Assembly: GCA_937927985.1 (NCBI GenBank)
Contig: CALFWH010000064.1
Span: 1-6,625 of the forward strand
DNA from: an uncultured bacterium
GTDB lineage: Bacteria > DRYD01
Direction: 5' to 3'
Length of the DNA: 6,625 nt
Under the pieces are notes generated by a model. The model saw nothing but the letters and a program-made list of their open reading frames with translations, was not told the origin of the DNA and ran no database searches. The position numbers and the translations under genes are program-made. Every line of letters begins with the position of its first letter. The first letter of the stretch is position 1. Below are positions 1 to 6,271 of the stretch, in pieces.

Positions 1-1
1 A

Positions 2-1219
2 GTTGGTTTAATTTTGTATTTTTCTTATTACTTATTTTATCCATTAGTTAACAAAGGAGCTGTACCTATAAAGCTGGGGCTTGATCTAAGGTATGGAATA
101 CATATTATGTTAGAAATTTACGATCCAGGAAGGAAAATATTAAGTGATTCTGAAATGCGTCAAATTATGTCAATTCTAGAAAAAAGGCTTAATCCTACTG
201 GGACATATGAAATCGTTATACAACAAGCTGGTAACAATAGAGTAATAATTGAAATACCTGAAGTAACAGATACTTCTGAAGCTCTGCAGCGGGTTACTAA
301 AGTAGGTAAATTAGAATTTAAAGTTGATGAATACGACCCTAATACGGGTTTAATGACTAAAAAAACAGTTTTAACTGGGGATAAAATAATAAGAGCTTCT
401 GTAGAGTATGATCCCAATACTCATTATCCTCATGTTGCTTTTACCTTAGACAGTGAAGGGGGAAAGATTTTTGAGCAAGTAACGAGGGATTACCTTCAAA
501 AACCCATTTATATTTTCTTTGACGGTAAAGAGATTTCAGCTCCTATTGTGCAATCTGTAATTACTGGAGGAAGTGGAATCATAACCCTAGGTACTAAAGA
601 TAAAGATCAAGCTCTTAAAGAAGCTAGAGAACTTGCTATATATTTAAATGCTGGTAAACTTGATTATCCCCCAAAAGTATTGGAGGCTTTTACTATAGGA
701 CCTACTTTGGGAGAAAAACATCTTAAAAAAAGTTTAGAAGCTGGAATAATTGCTTTAATTGTTGTTGCAATTTTTATGATATTCTTCTATAGAATTCCTG
801 GTTTAGTTGCTATCATTGCCCTGGTATTTTACTCTTTACTTTTTTTGTGGATAATTTCTGTTAGTAACGCTGTTTTAACTTTAGGGTCTATAGCAGGAAT
901 TATCCTTTCAATTGGTATGGCTGTAGATGCTAACATTCTAATTTTTGAAAGATTGAAAGAAGAAATAAGATCTGGTAAACCTATCAATACTTCTTTGGAT
1001 TTAGCTTTTGCAAGATCTTTTGATACTATTTTGGATAGTCACTTAACTACTATAATAGCTGCTTTAATCTTGATGATATTTGGAAGTGCTACTATTCAGG
1101 GGTTTGGTTTTGCTTTATTATGGGGCAATGTTGTTAGCTTCTTTACAGCTATATATGTAACAAAAGCTTTTATGTATTTAATTTTTTATTTCAATCCCCA
1201 AATGATAAGTATAAAATAG
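2..1219 (+). CDS. secD: Protein translocase subunit SecD, 5'-partial
   Basis: SecD is the membrane subunit that, with SecF, assists SecYEG/SecA in protein export by using the proton gradient to pull substrate across. The reading frame is open to the window edge, and the residues before the first possible start (TTG at 14) look like the end of the N-terminal membrane helix, so the true start probably lies a few codons upstream. Counting from TTG 14, the conserved GLDLRYGIH segment lies at 22-30, in place of the common GLDLQGG. The extracytoplasmic P1/head region covers about 30-235. Five further helices lie at about 243-260, 262-282, 286-308, 342-358 and 365-390. The SecD signature GMAVDANILIFERLKEE is at 301-317, including the conserved Asp, and GFGFALLWGN is at 363-372. 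The length, about 405 residues, fits short bacterial SecDs. No secF follows; the next gene, an OPT transporter, begins 1 nt after the stop. The family call is secure; only the start is missing. Confidence 0.95.
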   Translation, partial: VGLILYFSYYLFYPLVNKGAVPIKLGLDLRYGIHIMLEIYDPGRKILSDSEMRQIMSILEKRLNPTGTYEIVIQQAGNNRVIIEIPEVTDTSEALQRVTKVGKLEFKVDEYDPNTGLMTKKTVLTGDKIIRASVEYDPNTHYPHVAFTLDSEGGKIFEQVTRDYLQKPIYIFFDGKEISAPIVQSVITGGSGIITLGTKDKDQALKEARELAIYLNAGKLDYPPKVLEAFTIGPTLGEKHLKKSLEAGIIALIVVAIFMIFFYRIPGLVAIIALVFYSLLFLWIISVSNAVLTLGSIAGIILSIGMAVDANILIFERLKEEIRSGKPINTSLDLAFARSFDTILDSHLTTIIAALILMIFGSATIQGFGFALLWGNVVSFFTAIYVTKAFMYLIFYFNPQMISIK

Positions 1220-1220
1220 A

Positions 1221-3083
1221 ATGAAAGAGTTAACATTAAGGGCAGTTTTATTGGGTATTTTTTTAGGTGTAGTGTTAAGTGCTGCTAATGCTTATTTAGG
1301 TTTAAAAGCGGGTATGACTGTTGCTGCTTCTATTCCTGCTGCAGTCGTATCTATGTTAATTCTTACTAAAATTCTTAAAAATGGGACTATTTTGGAAAAC
1401 AATATAGTACAAACCATGGCTTCAGTAGCTCAGGCTGTTGCAGCAGGAATTATATTTACTGTCCCCTCTTTCTTTATCCTTCAACAAAATGGAATTATTA
1501 ATTACGTGCCTTCTTACTGGTTTATTTTTATCTTATCGTTAATTGGCAGTTTATGGGGAGTAATATTTATGATAGTTTTTAGAAAAACCCATATAGTGCA
1601 GGAGCATGATGTTTTACCATATCCAGAAGGTACTGCCTGTGCAGAAGTACTTAAAACAGGTCAGAAAGCTACTGAAAAAGCAAAATTCTTGCTTAATGGA
1701 TTCATTATTGCTTCTGTTTTAAAAATTCTACAATCTATTAAATTAAAATTTAACTCGGTAGTTTATAAGGTTTTAGAAGAAAGTTTTAGTTTTAGTATGA
1801 ATTTTAAAAATTTACCTATTGCTTTGCAGAAATTTACTATTTCTTTAGAGTTGTTACCTGCTTTATTTGGGGTGGGAATGATTGTAGGATTAAGAATAGG
1901 GATAATGATGGCTACTGGTGCTCTTATAGGATGGTGGGTTATTATTCCTACTATAGGAATTTTTCAACCTGACCTATCTGCTTATGAAATATATAAAAAG
2001 TATCTTAGGTTTATAGGTATAGGTGTAATAATTACAGGTGCATTTTTTTCATTTTTTCAATTATTTGGGATTTTAAAGAATGTTTTGAATATAAAGAAAA
2101 TTGAAAATATTAGCTTTAAAAAAGATCCTCATAAAGATTTGTGGTATGATAATCCGAATTATAATAGAGATATTCCTTGGCCTGTAGCTTTGGGAATTTT
2201 AATTTTGGGCTCAATAATATTTTTCTTTATTAATCCCATAGAAGGCTTAGTAGGTAAATTTTTATCATTTATAGTTTTGATAATTTTTGCAATTTTGTTT
2301 ACTGCGGTTTCTTCGTATATAGTGGGGATGGTAGGATCGAGTAATCAACCTGTAAGTGCTATGACTATTTCTACTCTAATGGCTGTGGCTTTAACTTTAA
2401 AATTGGTAGGGCTTACGGGAGAAAAGGGAATAATTGCTGTTTTAATTTTATCTGTTATTGCTTGTATTTCATTAGCTATTGCTGGAGATATGTCGCAGGA
2501 TCTTAAAACAGGATTTTTAGTTAAGGCTACTGCAATGAATCAACAGATAGTAGGTATAATTTCTGCTATTGCTGCTAGTTTTTTCCTAAGTTATCTTATA
2601 TTTTTATTAAATAGTGTTTATGGATTTGTTGGTACAGGTAATAATAATCCTTTACCTGCTCCTCAGGCAAACCTAATTTCTACTATTGCCCAAAGTATAT
2701 TTGTAGCAGATTTGAGATGGAATGAGATAATTATTGGAATTTTACTAGGATTAATAGCGAGATTATTAGGTTTTTCTATATTAGCTTTTGGTGTGGGGGT
2801 GTATTTACCTTTGGGTTTATCTATACCTATTTTAATCGGCGGATGGTTTTCTAATCTAATTAAGCAAGATGAAGATAAAAAAGTACTTACTGCTTCTGGA
2901 TTAATAGCTGGTGATACTATATTAGGAATTATTTTTGTATTTTTAATAGCTTCTAATATTGTACCTGCTCCTTCTGATAATGATGTTGCTTTGTTTGGTA
3001 ATTTTTCTTATTTTATTTCTTTAATTGCTTTCTTTGTAGTCATTTATCTGGTTTATAAATTAATTAATAAAAAGAATACATAA
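1221..3083 (+). CDS. OPT-family (oligopeptide) transporter
   Basis: A 620-aa polytopic membrane protein of the bacterial branch of the OPT family, secondary transporters that take up oligopeptides or metal-chelate-type compounds, usually with protons. The substrate cannot be read from sequence. Family hallmarks in order: NAYLGLKAGMTVAASIPAA (23-41), the QTMASVAQAVAAG segment (64-76), LPYPEGTACAEVLKTG (132-147), VGSSNQPVSAMTIST (371-385), AGDMSQDLKTGFLVKATAMNQQ (421-442), GVYLPLGLSIPILIGGW (526-542) and ASGLIAGDTILG (558-569). Many hydrophobic helices are spread over the whole length. A charged soluble stretch at about 288-318 separates the two halves. The length is typical of the family. The ATG lies 1 nt after the secD stop with no visible Shine-Dalgarno, so translation is probably coupled to secD. 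Family assignment is firm; a peptide as substrate is only the family's default name. Confidence 0.95.
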   Translation: MKELTLRAVLLGIFLGVVLSAANAYLGLKAGMTVAASIPAAVVSMLILTKILKNGTILENNIVQTMASVAQAVAAGIIFTVPSFFILQQNGIINYVPSYWFIFILSLIGSLWGVIFMIVFRKTHIVQEHDVLPYPEGTACAEVLKTGQKATEKAKFLLNGFIIASVLKILQSIKLKFNSVVYKVLEESFSFSMNFKNLPIALQKFTISLELLPALFGVGMIVGLRIGIMMATGALIGWWVIIPTIGIFQPDLSAYEIYKKYLRFIGIGVIITGAFFSFFQLFGILKNVLNIKKIENISFKKDPHKDLWYDNPNYNRDIPWPVALGILILGSIIFFFINPIEGLVGKFLSFIVLIIFAILFTAVSSYIVGMVGSSNQPVSAMTISTLMAVALTLKLVGLTGEKGIIAVLILSVIACISLAIAGDMSQDLKTGFLVKATAMNQQIVGIISAIAASFFLSYLIFLLNSVYGFVGTGNNNPLPAPQANLISTIAQSIFVADLRWNEIIIGILLGLIARLLGFSILAFGVGVYLPLGLSIPILIGGWFSNLIKQDEDKKVLTASGLIAGDTILGIIFVFLIASNIVPAPSDNDVALFGNFSYFISLIAFFVVIYLVYKLINKKNT

Positions 3084-3089
3084 TTTAAA

Positions 3090-4907
3090 ATGCGAATAGT
3101 TTTGATTCTTTTGGCTTTGGTATACTTCATATTAAAAATTATCTTTGTTGATAGATATCAAGAAAAATACTTTATTGTTGATTATTTTGAAGCTATTGAT
3201 TTTGTTTCTTCTTATTATTATGAACCCGTGAAATTTGTAAATAAAAATGTTTTACCTTATTTTGATGTTATTAGTATAAGATTGAAGAGTTTAAATGAAT
3301 TAAAAAGTGAGGGATTAGTTGATTTAGCTGATAGTAAAACAATGAAAACCAATCCTAAATTTTGGCTACTACCTTTTTTGAATTATTCTTTTGAAAAGGA
3401 TAAAAGTTTTATTTATTGTCCTGAAGATAGGTATTTACCTATATTGGAAAATGTTTTACGAAAATTGAAACTTAATTTTGAAAAGAAAGGTAATGTTTTC
3501 ATTGTGCAGGTTGATAGTAAATATTTGTTTAGTTTGCAAGTATTTTTATTGATTGATAATTATGATTTTAATAGAATTTTTCAAGGTAAAAGGATATTAT
3601 GGAGGGTTAGTTCTTATGTTTATGATTTGGATTATTTAAGTGTTTATTGTAGAAGAGGTGATATGATTTTATTTACTGGTCCTTTTGTGGGGGGGTACCC
3701 AGATAATTTAGATAAAGTAAATGAATTTATAAAAAAACAGGGGTTAATTTTTGTTTTTCCAGAGTTTTATGATTCTAAAAGTATTCAATTGGGTTCTCCT
3801 TTTCTTTCAAGGGATGGAGGAATTAAGTTGTTTAGTATATTTACAGTTCGCAATAAATCAATAAATGAGATTGTAAACTCAGTTGGTTTGGCTATTGAAG
3901 AAAGAAATTGTCAATCAGTGTTCTTTAGATTTCTTGATAGATATTCATTAAAAGAAAATATTGAATTAATTAAAAAAATCAAAAACATTTATTTTTCAGA
4001 CAGTTATTTAACTGGTTTATTAGGTAATTTAGAAGATAGACAAAAGGTAAGCTCTGGAGTTAATAATGTGCTAATCTTAATTGGATGGGTAAATTTGATA
4101 GTTTTTGTTTTTTTTGTATTGATGGCTTATAGTTATTATCATGATTTATTAGTAAGTAATGGATATAGGGTTAATCTTTTGTTTTTTTTAGTTTTATCAA
4201 TTTTTAACAGCGTACTCATTGTAGTTTTTAAAATTTTAAAAGCGTATTTATTATTTAACTTATTGGTAGTTGTTGGAATTTCGTTTGTTTTAATTATGAT
4301 TTTCTTTAGGGTTTTTGGTCAGGAAAGCAAAAATATTTATCAAAAGTATTTTGAGGTTTTGCTATTAACGGTAAGTTTAGGAATTATTGTTAACTCTTTA
4401 TTTTTTGAATATAATTATTTAGTGGGTGTGCAGAAAGTGGGATTTATAAAGGTCTTACTTATTTTACCTGTTTTATTATCGATTTTTGCTGTATTTAGTT
4501 ATAATCAATTGGTTTTATTTTTTTATAGGAGATTGAAGTTATTAGATTTGGTGGTTATTTTGGTTTTATTTGCTGGATTAGGTTTTTATTTAATTAGGAG
4601 TGGGAATACTGGGTTTGTTTTGCCTTTTGAGGATAAGATTAGGTATTTTTTAGATAAGGTTTTAATTGCAAGGCCAAGGTTTAAAGAATTTTTAATTGGT
4701 AATCCTTCTATTTTGTTGTCTTCATATAGTAAAATTTTTATTCCTTTTTCGTTTATTAGTTTGGGTGGTATAGTGGACAGTTTTTTACATATTCATACTC
4801 CTATTTTTTACAGTTTTTTAAGGACTTTTTGGGGTGCTTTATTAGGATTATTAGTATTTTTATTAATAAACAAGTATTGGAAGAGACTTAAAGGAAAAAC
4901 TGAATAA
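3090..4907 (+). CDS. DUF5693-family multi-pass membrane protein
   Basis: A 605-aa membrane protein whose function is unknown. One N-terminal helix (about 3-20) is followed by a roughly 300-residue soluble, probably extracytoplasmic region. A C-terminal block of about seven or eight helices follows (approximately 325-347, 361-381, 386-408, 422-440, 453-475, 484-503, 548-566, 577-595). From memory of the family, these segments match DUF5693: GLAIEERN (266-273) followed by an FFRF strand, YLIRSGNTG (500-508), ARPRFKEFLIGNP (527-539) and the late histidine motif SFLHIHTP (564-571) with FLRTFWGALLG after it. The length is near the family's usual size. In some Firmicutes such proteins sit near csaB cell-wall pyruvylation genes, as I recall; no such gene is in this window. 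The ATG is 6 nt after the OPT stop, without a clear Shine-Dalgarno, which suggests the third cistron of the secD operon. The coding strand is very T-rich and C-poor, and there is a G7 run at 3689-3695. The family call is fairly sure; the biological role is not known. Confidence 0.82.
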   Translation: MRIVLILLALVYFILKIIFVDRYQEKYFIVDYFEAIDFVSSYYYEPVKFVNKNVLPYFDVISIRLKSLNELKSEGLVDLADSKTMKTNPKFWLLPFLNYSFEKDKSFIYCPEDRYLPILENVLRKLKLNFEKKGNVFIVQVDSKYLFSLQVFLLIDNYDFNRIFQGKRILWRVSSYVYDLDYLSVYCRRGDMILFTGPFVGGYPDNLDKVNEFIKKQGLIFVFPEFYDSKSIQLGSPFLSRDGGIKLFSIFTVRNKSINEIVNSVGLAIEERNCQSVFFRFLDRYSLKENIELIKKIKNIYFSDSYLTGLLGNLEDRQKVSSGVNNVLILIGWVNLIVFVFFVLMAYSYYHDLLVSNGYRVNLLFFLVLSIFNSVLIVVFKILKAYLLFNLLVVVGISFVLIMIFFRVFGQESKNIYQKYFEVLLLTVSLGIIVNSLFFEYNYLVGVQKVGFIKVLLILPVLLSIFAVFSYNQLVLFFYRRLKLLDLVVILVLFAGLGFYLIRSGNTGFVLPFEDKIRYFLDKVLIARPRFKEFLIGNPSILLSSYSKIFIPFSFISLGGIVDSFLHIHTPIFYSFLRTFWGALLGLLVFLLINKYWKRLKGKTE

Positions 4908-4910
4908 AAT
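4905..4910 (+). promoter_or_regulatory. Weak candidate -10 box for the RRM gene
   Basis: TAAAAT, overlapping the stop codon of the upstream gene, matches the TATAAT consensus at five of six positions and has a TG dinucleotide 2 nt upstream of it (TG-AA-TAAAAT). A transcript starting about 7 nt downstream would begin close to the left inverted-repeat arm. No good -35 element sits at 16-18 nt spacing; TTGGAA at 4877-4882 is about 22 nt away. In such AT-rich DNA this match can easily occur by chance. Confidence 0.2.
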
Positions 4911-4921
4911 GGAAAAATAAT

Positions 4922-4937
4922 AAGGGGGGTATGGAAA
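4922..4937 (+). repeat. Left arm of inverted repeat flanking the RRM gene
   Basis: The arm reads AAGGGGGGTATGGAAA. Its last 12 bases (4926-4937) are the perfect reverse complement of 5377-5388. With two Gs left unpaired, the outer AA also pairs with TT at 5389-5390. The two arms enclose the leader, the RRM gene and its 3' end, and nothing else. A 12-base G-rich match between two short flanks is unlikely to be chance in this AT-rich sequence. Whether it acts as RNA pairing, as a protein-binding site or as a remnant of a mobile element is not shown. Confidence 0.7.
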
Positions 4938-4951
4938 GAGTAGAACAATAA
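4931..4951 (+). CDS. Possible 6-codon leader peptide MERVEQ
   Basis: A tiny reading frame ATG to TAA (product MERVEQ) with an AAGGGGGG purine run directly upstream that could act as a ribosome binding site, though the spacing is very short. Its stop codon overlaps the first base of the leader hairpin at 4951, so a ribosome terminating there would touch the hairpin. Six codons are well within chance expectation, and the ATG is part of the inverted-repeat arm, so this is only a candidate. Confidence 0.15.
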   Translation: MERVEQ

Positions 4952-4988
4952 AGTGCCTAACAGGGGCCTAATTATACCTGTTGCGCTT
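4951..4988 (+). promoter_or_regulatory. Structured 5' leader hairpin of the RRM gene
   Basis: A strong stem-loop in the 104-nt leader. AAGTGC (4951-4956) pairs with GCGCTT (4983-4988) with one G-U pair. AACAGG (4959-4964) pairs perfectly with CCTGTT (4977-4982). A two-base CT bulge (4957-4958) lies on the 5' side, and the 12-nt loop (4965-4976) reads GGCCTAATTATA. The result is 12 bp in an otherwise AT-rich region. No T-tract follows, so it is not an intrinsic terminator. It ends 12 nt before the Shine-Dalgarno. A second AAGTGC at 4991-4996 could compete for GCGCTT, giving a possible two-state fold. The likely role is control of the downstream RRM mRNA (autoregulation, stability or temperature response). 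The structure is visible; the function is inferred. Confidence 0.65.
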
Positions 4989-4996
4989 ACAAGTGC
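4983..4996 (+). promoter_or_regulatory. Alternative small hairpin next to the RBS
   Basis: The right arm of the main hairpin (GCGC, 4983-4986) can instead pair with GTGC (4993-4996), one pair being G-U, around a six-base loop TTACAA. The segment AAGTGC occurs twice, at 4951-4956 and 4991-4996, so both copies can compete for the same partner. This fold has only four pairs and is weaker than the main one, so it would need help from a protein or from translation to form. Confidence 0.3.
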
Positions 4997-5000
4997 TTAA

Positions 5001-5007
5001 AAGGAGG
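5001..5007 (+). promoter_or_regulatory. Strong Shine-Dalgarno of the RRM gene
   Basis: AAGGAGG lies 4 nt before the GTG at 5012 and fixes the start of the RRM protein. It is the only near-perfect ribosome binding site in the window; the neighbouring genes rely on tight spacing or overlap. It lies outside the leader hairpin and should be accessible in the main predicted fold. Confidence 0.85.
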
Positions 5008-5011
5008 ATAC

Positions 5012-5365
5012 GTGACCAAATTGTTCGTAGGTAACCTAAGTTATCAATTAACAGAGGAAGAATTTAGAGAAACTTTCCAAAATTATGGAAATATTAAAGA
5101 ATTAAGATTACTACAAAACAAAGGATTTGGATTTGTAGAATTTGATTCTGAAGAATCTGCTAAAAAAGCTTTAGAAGAACTCAATGGTAAAGAAGTAAAA
5201 GGAAGAAAAATGAGAGTAGAAGTTGCTAAGCTTAGAGAATCAAGAGAACCCAGAGAAAATAATAGATATAGATCTTATGGATCAAGAAATTTTAATTCGA
5301 GAAATTCTGGGAATTATCAACAAAGATCTCCAAGATCTGGGTTTTCCAGAAGAAGAGAAAGTTAA
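5012..5365 (+). CDS. RRM-domain RNA-binding protein with Arg/Ser-rich tail
   Basis: A 117-aa single-RRM protein that should bind single-stranded RNA in the cytoplasm. The RRM covers about residues 2-73, with RNP2 LFVGNL at 4-9 and RNP1 KGFGFVEF at 37-44; the RNA-stacking aromatics are F5, F39 and F41. The beta2-beta3 loop is short (LRLLQNKGFGF), lacking the longer DRxTGxSRG-type loop common in cyanobacterial and other bacterial RRM proteins. The tail from about 75 to 117 is disordered-looking: 12 Arg and 9 Ser in 43 residues, with Asn, Gly, Tyr and seven RS/SR dipeptides. The GTG start is chosen because RNP2 begins three residues later and AAGGAGG lies 4 nt upstream. The gene is A-rich, unlike the T-rich gene before it. 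It has a structured leader of its own, is bracketed by an inverted repeat, and lies 25 nt before a tRNA gene. RNA chaperone, cold response or mRNA regulation are family-based guesses. The family is certain; the targets are unknown. Confidence 0.95.
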   Translation: MTKLFVGNLSYQLTEEEFRETFQNYGNIKELRLLQNKGFGFVEFDSEESAKKALEELNGKEVKGRKMRVEVAKLRESREPRENNRYRSYGSRNFNSRNSGNYQQRSPRSGFSRRRES

Positions 5366-5376
5366 ATAAATAAGTA

Positions 5377-5390
5377 TTTCCATACCCCTT
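5377..5390 (+). repeat. Right arm of inverted repeat, abutting the tRNA
   Basis: TTTCCATACCCCTT; its first 12 bases are the exact reverse complement of 4926-4937. The arm ends at the base immediately before the 5' G of tRNA-Leu. RNase P cleavage would therefore leave this arm as the 3' end of the RRM mRNA, free to pair with the 5' leader. Confidence 0.7.
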
Positions 5391-5476
5391 GGGGAAGTGG
5401 CGGAATTGGCAGACGCGTTGGCCTCAGGAGCCAATGAGGTTACTCCCTCGTGTGGGTTCAAATCCCACCTTCCCCA
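5391..5476 (+). tRNA. tRNA-Leu (anticodon CAG)
   Basis: A complete class II tRNA of 86 nt including the discriminator A. The acceptor stem GGGGAAG (5391-5397) pairs with CTTCCCC (5469-5475). The D arm contains GGAATTGGCAGACGC. The anticodon stem TTGGC/GCCAA (5418-5422/5430-5434) closes the loop CTCAGGA, with anticodon CAG at 5425-5427, reading CUG codons. The long variable arm has a GAGG/CCTC stem (5436-5439/5446-5449). The T arm is GTGGG/CCCAC with loop TTCAAAT (5457-5463). CCA is not encoded (CTA follows the discriminator), so it must be added after processing. There is no separate promoter that I can see, so it is probably cotranscribed with the RRM gene upstream and the pseudouridine synthase downstream. 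Confidence 0.97.
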
Positions 5477-5491
5477 CTAAATAATCCAATT

Positions 5492-6271
5492 TTGTATACC
5501 CTGCCTACTGACAAATATATCAAACTAATAGACTTTATATCTCAAAAACTAAACATCTCTAAAAATAAAGCAAAACAAATTATAGATCAAAAAAGGGTCT
5601 TCGTTAATCAAAACCTAGTTTGGATAGCCTCCTTTAGCCTTAAACCCAATGATATTGTTCAAATTTTACCTGAAAAAAATGTTCGTTTTGGAATAATTTA
5701 TGAAGACGAAAATTTATTAATATCTTCTAAAAGTCCTAATCTTATAGTTAATGAATCACCTAATAGTTTGGAGAATTTTCTAAGAAAAGATTATCCCAAT
5801 ATAAAAGCTGTTCATAGAATAGATAAAGATACATCTGGAATAGTAGTTTTTGCTAAAAATAATCAAACTTTTGAAAAATTGAAATCTATTTGGAATAGTG
5901 TAGAAAAAACTTATTATTGTATATCGATAAATGAGGCTAATTTTGGTTTTAGAGAGATAGATTTACCTATTGGTGGTAAGAAGGCTTTTTCTACTGTAAT
6001 TTTGATATCTAAAAACAAAGGTTTATCTTTGTTTAAGGTAAGGATTTTTACGGGAAGAAGACATCAAATAAGAATACATTTGAATTCTATAGGTTTTCCT
6101 ATTTTAGGAGATTATGTATATGGTCCTAAAAGGCAGATAATAAAAGTCAATAGGCAGATGCTTCATTCATATAAAATTGAATTTCTTTTTGAAGGGAAGC
6201 GAATAACTGTTTCTGATCCATTACCTGAAGATATGCTTGCAATAATAAACAAATATGGTTTATCTCTATGA
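5492..6271 (+). CDS. RluA-family pseudouridine synthase
   Basis: An enzyme that isomerises uridine to pseudouridine in rRNA or tRNA. From TTG 5492 the product is 259 aa. An N-terminal S4 RNA-binding domain (about 10-64, including the ISKNKAKQIIDQKRVFVN segment) is followed by the catalytic domain. Motif II HRIDKDTSG is at 108-116, with the catalytic Asp at 111. K-x-Y (KTYY) lies at about 139-142, GRRHQIRIHL at 188-197, GFPILGDYVYG at 201-211 and RQMLHS at 221-226. Arg replaces the usual Thr in GRTHQ. The frame can be read upstream to a GTG at 5450, but that part is tRNA read as protein (MWVQIPPSP), so I reject it. TTG 5492 is the first plausible start that keeps the whole S4 domain; CTG 5501 is the alternative. 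No Shine-Dalgarno is visible. The stop overlaps the ATG of the next gene. The substrate position is unknown (RluA, C or D type not decided). Confidence 0.9.
   Translation: MYTLPTDKYIKLIDFISQKLNISKNKAKQIIDQKRVFVNQNLVWIASFSLKPNDIVQILPEKNVRFGIIYEDENLLISSKSPNLIVNESPNSLENFLRKDYPNIKAVHRIDKDTSGIVVFAKNNQTFEKLKSIWNSVEKTYYCISINEANFGFREIDLPIGGKKAFSTVILISKNKGLSLFKVRIFTGRRHQIRIHLNSIGFPILGDYVYGPKRQIIKVNRQMLHSYKIEFLFEGKRITVSDPLPEDMLAIINKYGLSL

Noticed and set aside
160..417. 85-codon open frame on the minus strand inside secD
   Set aside because: It lies wholly within the well-conserved secD coding region, has no recognisable motif and no ribosome binding site; it is a shadow frame.
4971..4976. Perfect TATAAT on the minus strand in the hairpin loop
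   Set aside because: No -35-like element lies at suitable spacing upstream on that strand, and it would only drive antisense transcription into the DUF5693 gene; TATAAT is common by chance in AT-rich DNA.
4951..4988. Leader hairpin as an intrinsic terminator of the secD operon
   Set aside because: No run of Ts follows the stem; the next bases are ACAAGTGCTTAAAAGG. It fits a leader structure better.
4922..5390. RRM cassette as a small transposable element with terminal inverted repeats
   Set aside because: No target-site duplication is visible at the edges, no transposase is encoded, and the right edge coincides with the tRNA 5' end. Without other copies in the genome, a mobile element cannot be supported.
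5385..5394. CCCCTTGGGG as a hairpin before the tRNA
   Set aside because: The loop would be only two bases, and the GGGG is needed for the tRNA acceptor stem.
5450..5491. Upstream GTG start for the pseudouridine synthase
   Set aside because: It falls inside tRNA-Leu; the resulting MWVQIPPSP start is the tRNA T arm and acceptor strand read as protein, a familiar annotation artefact.
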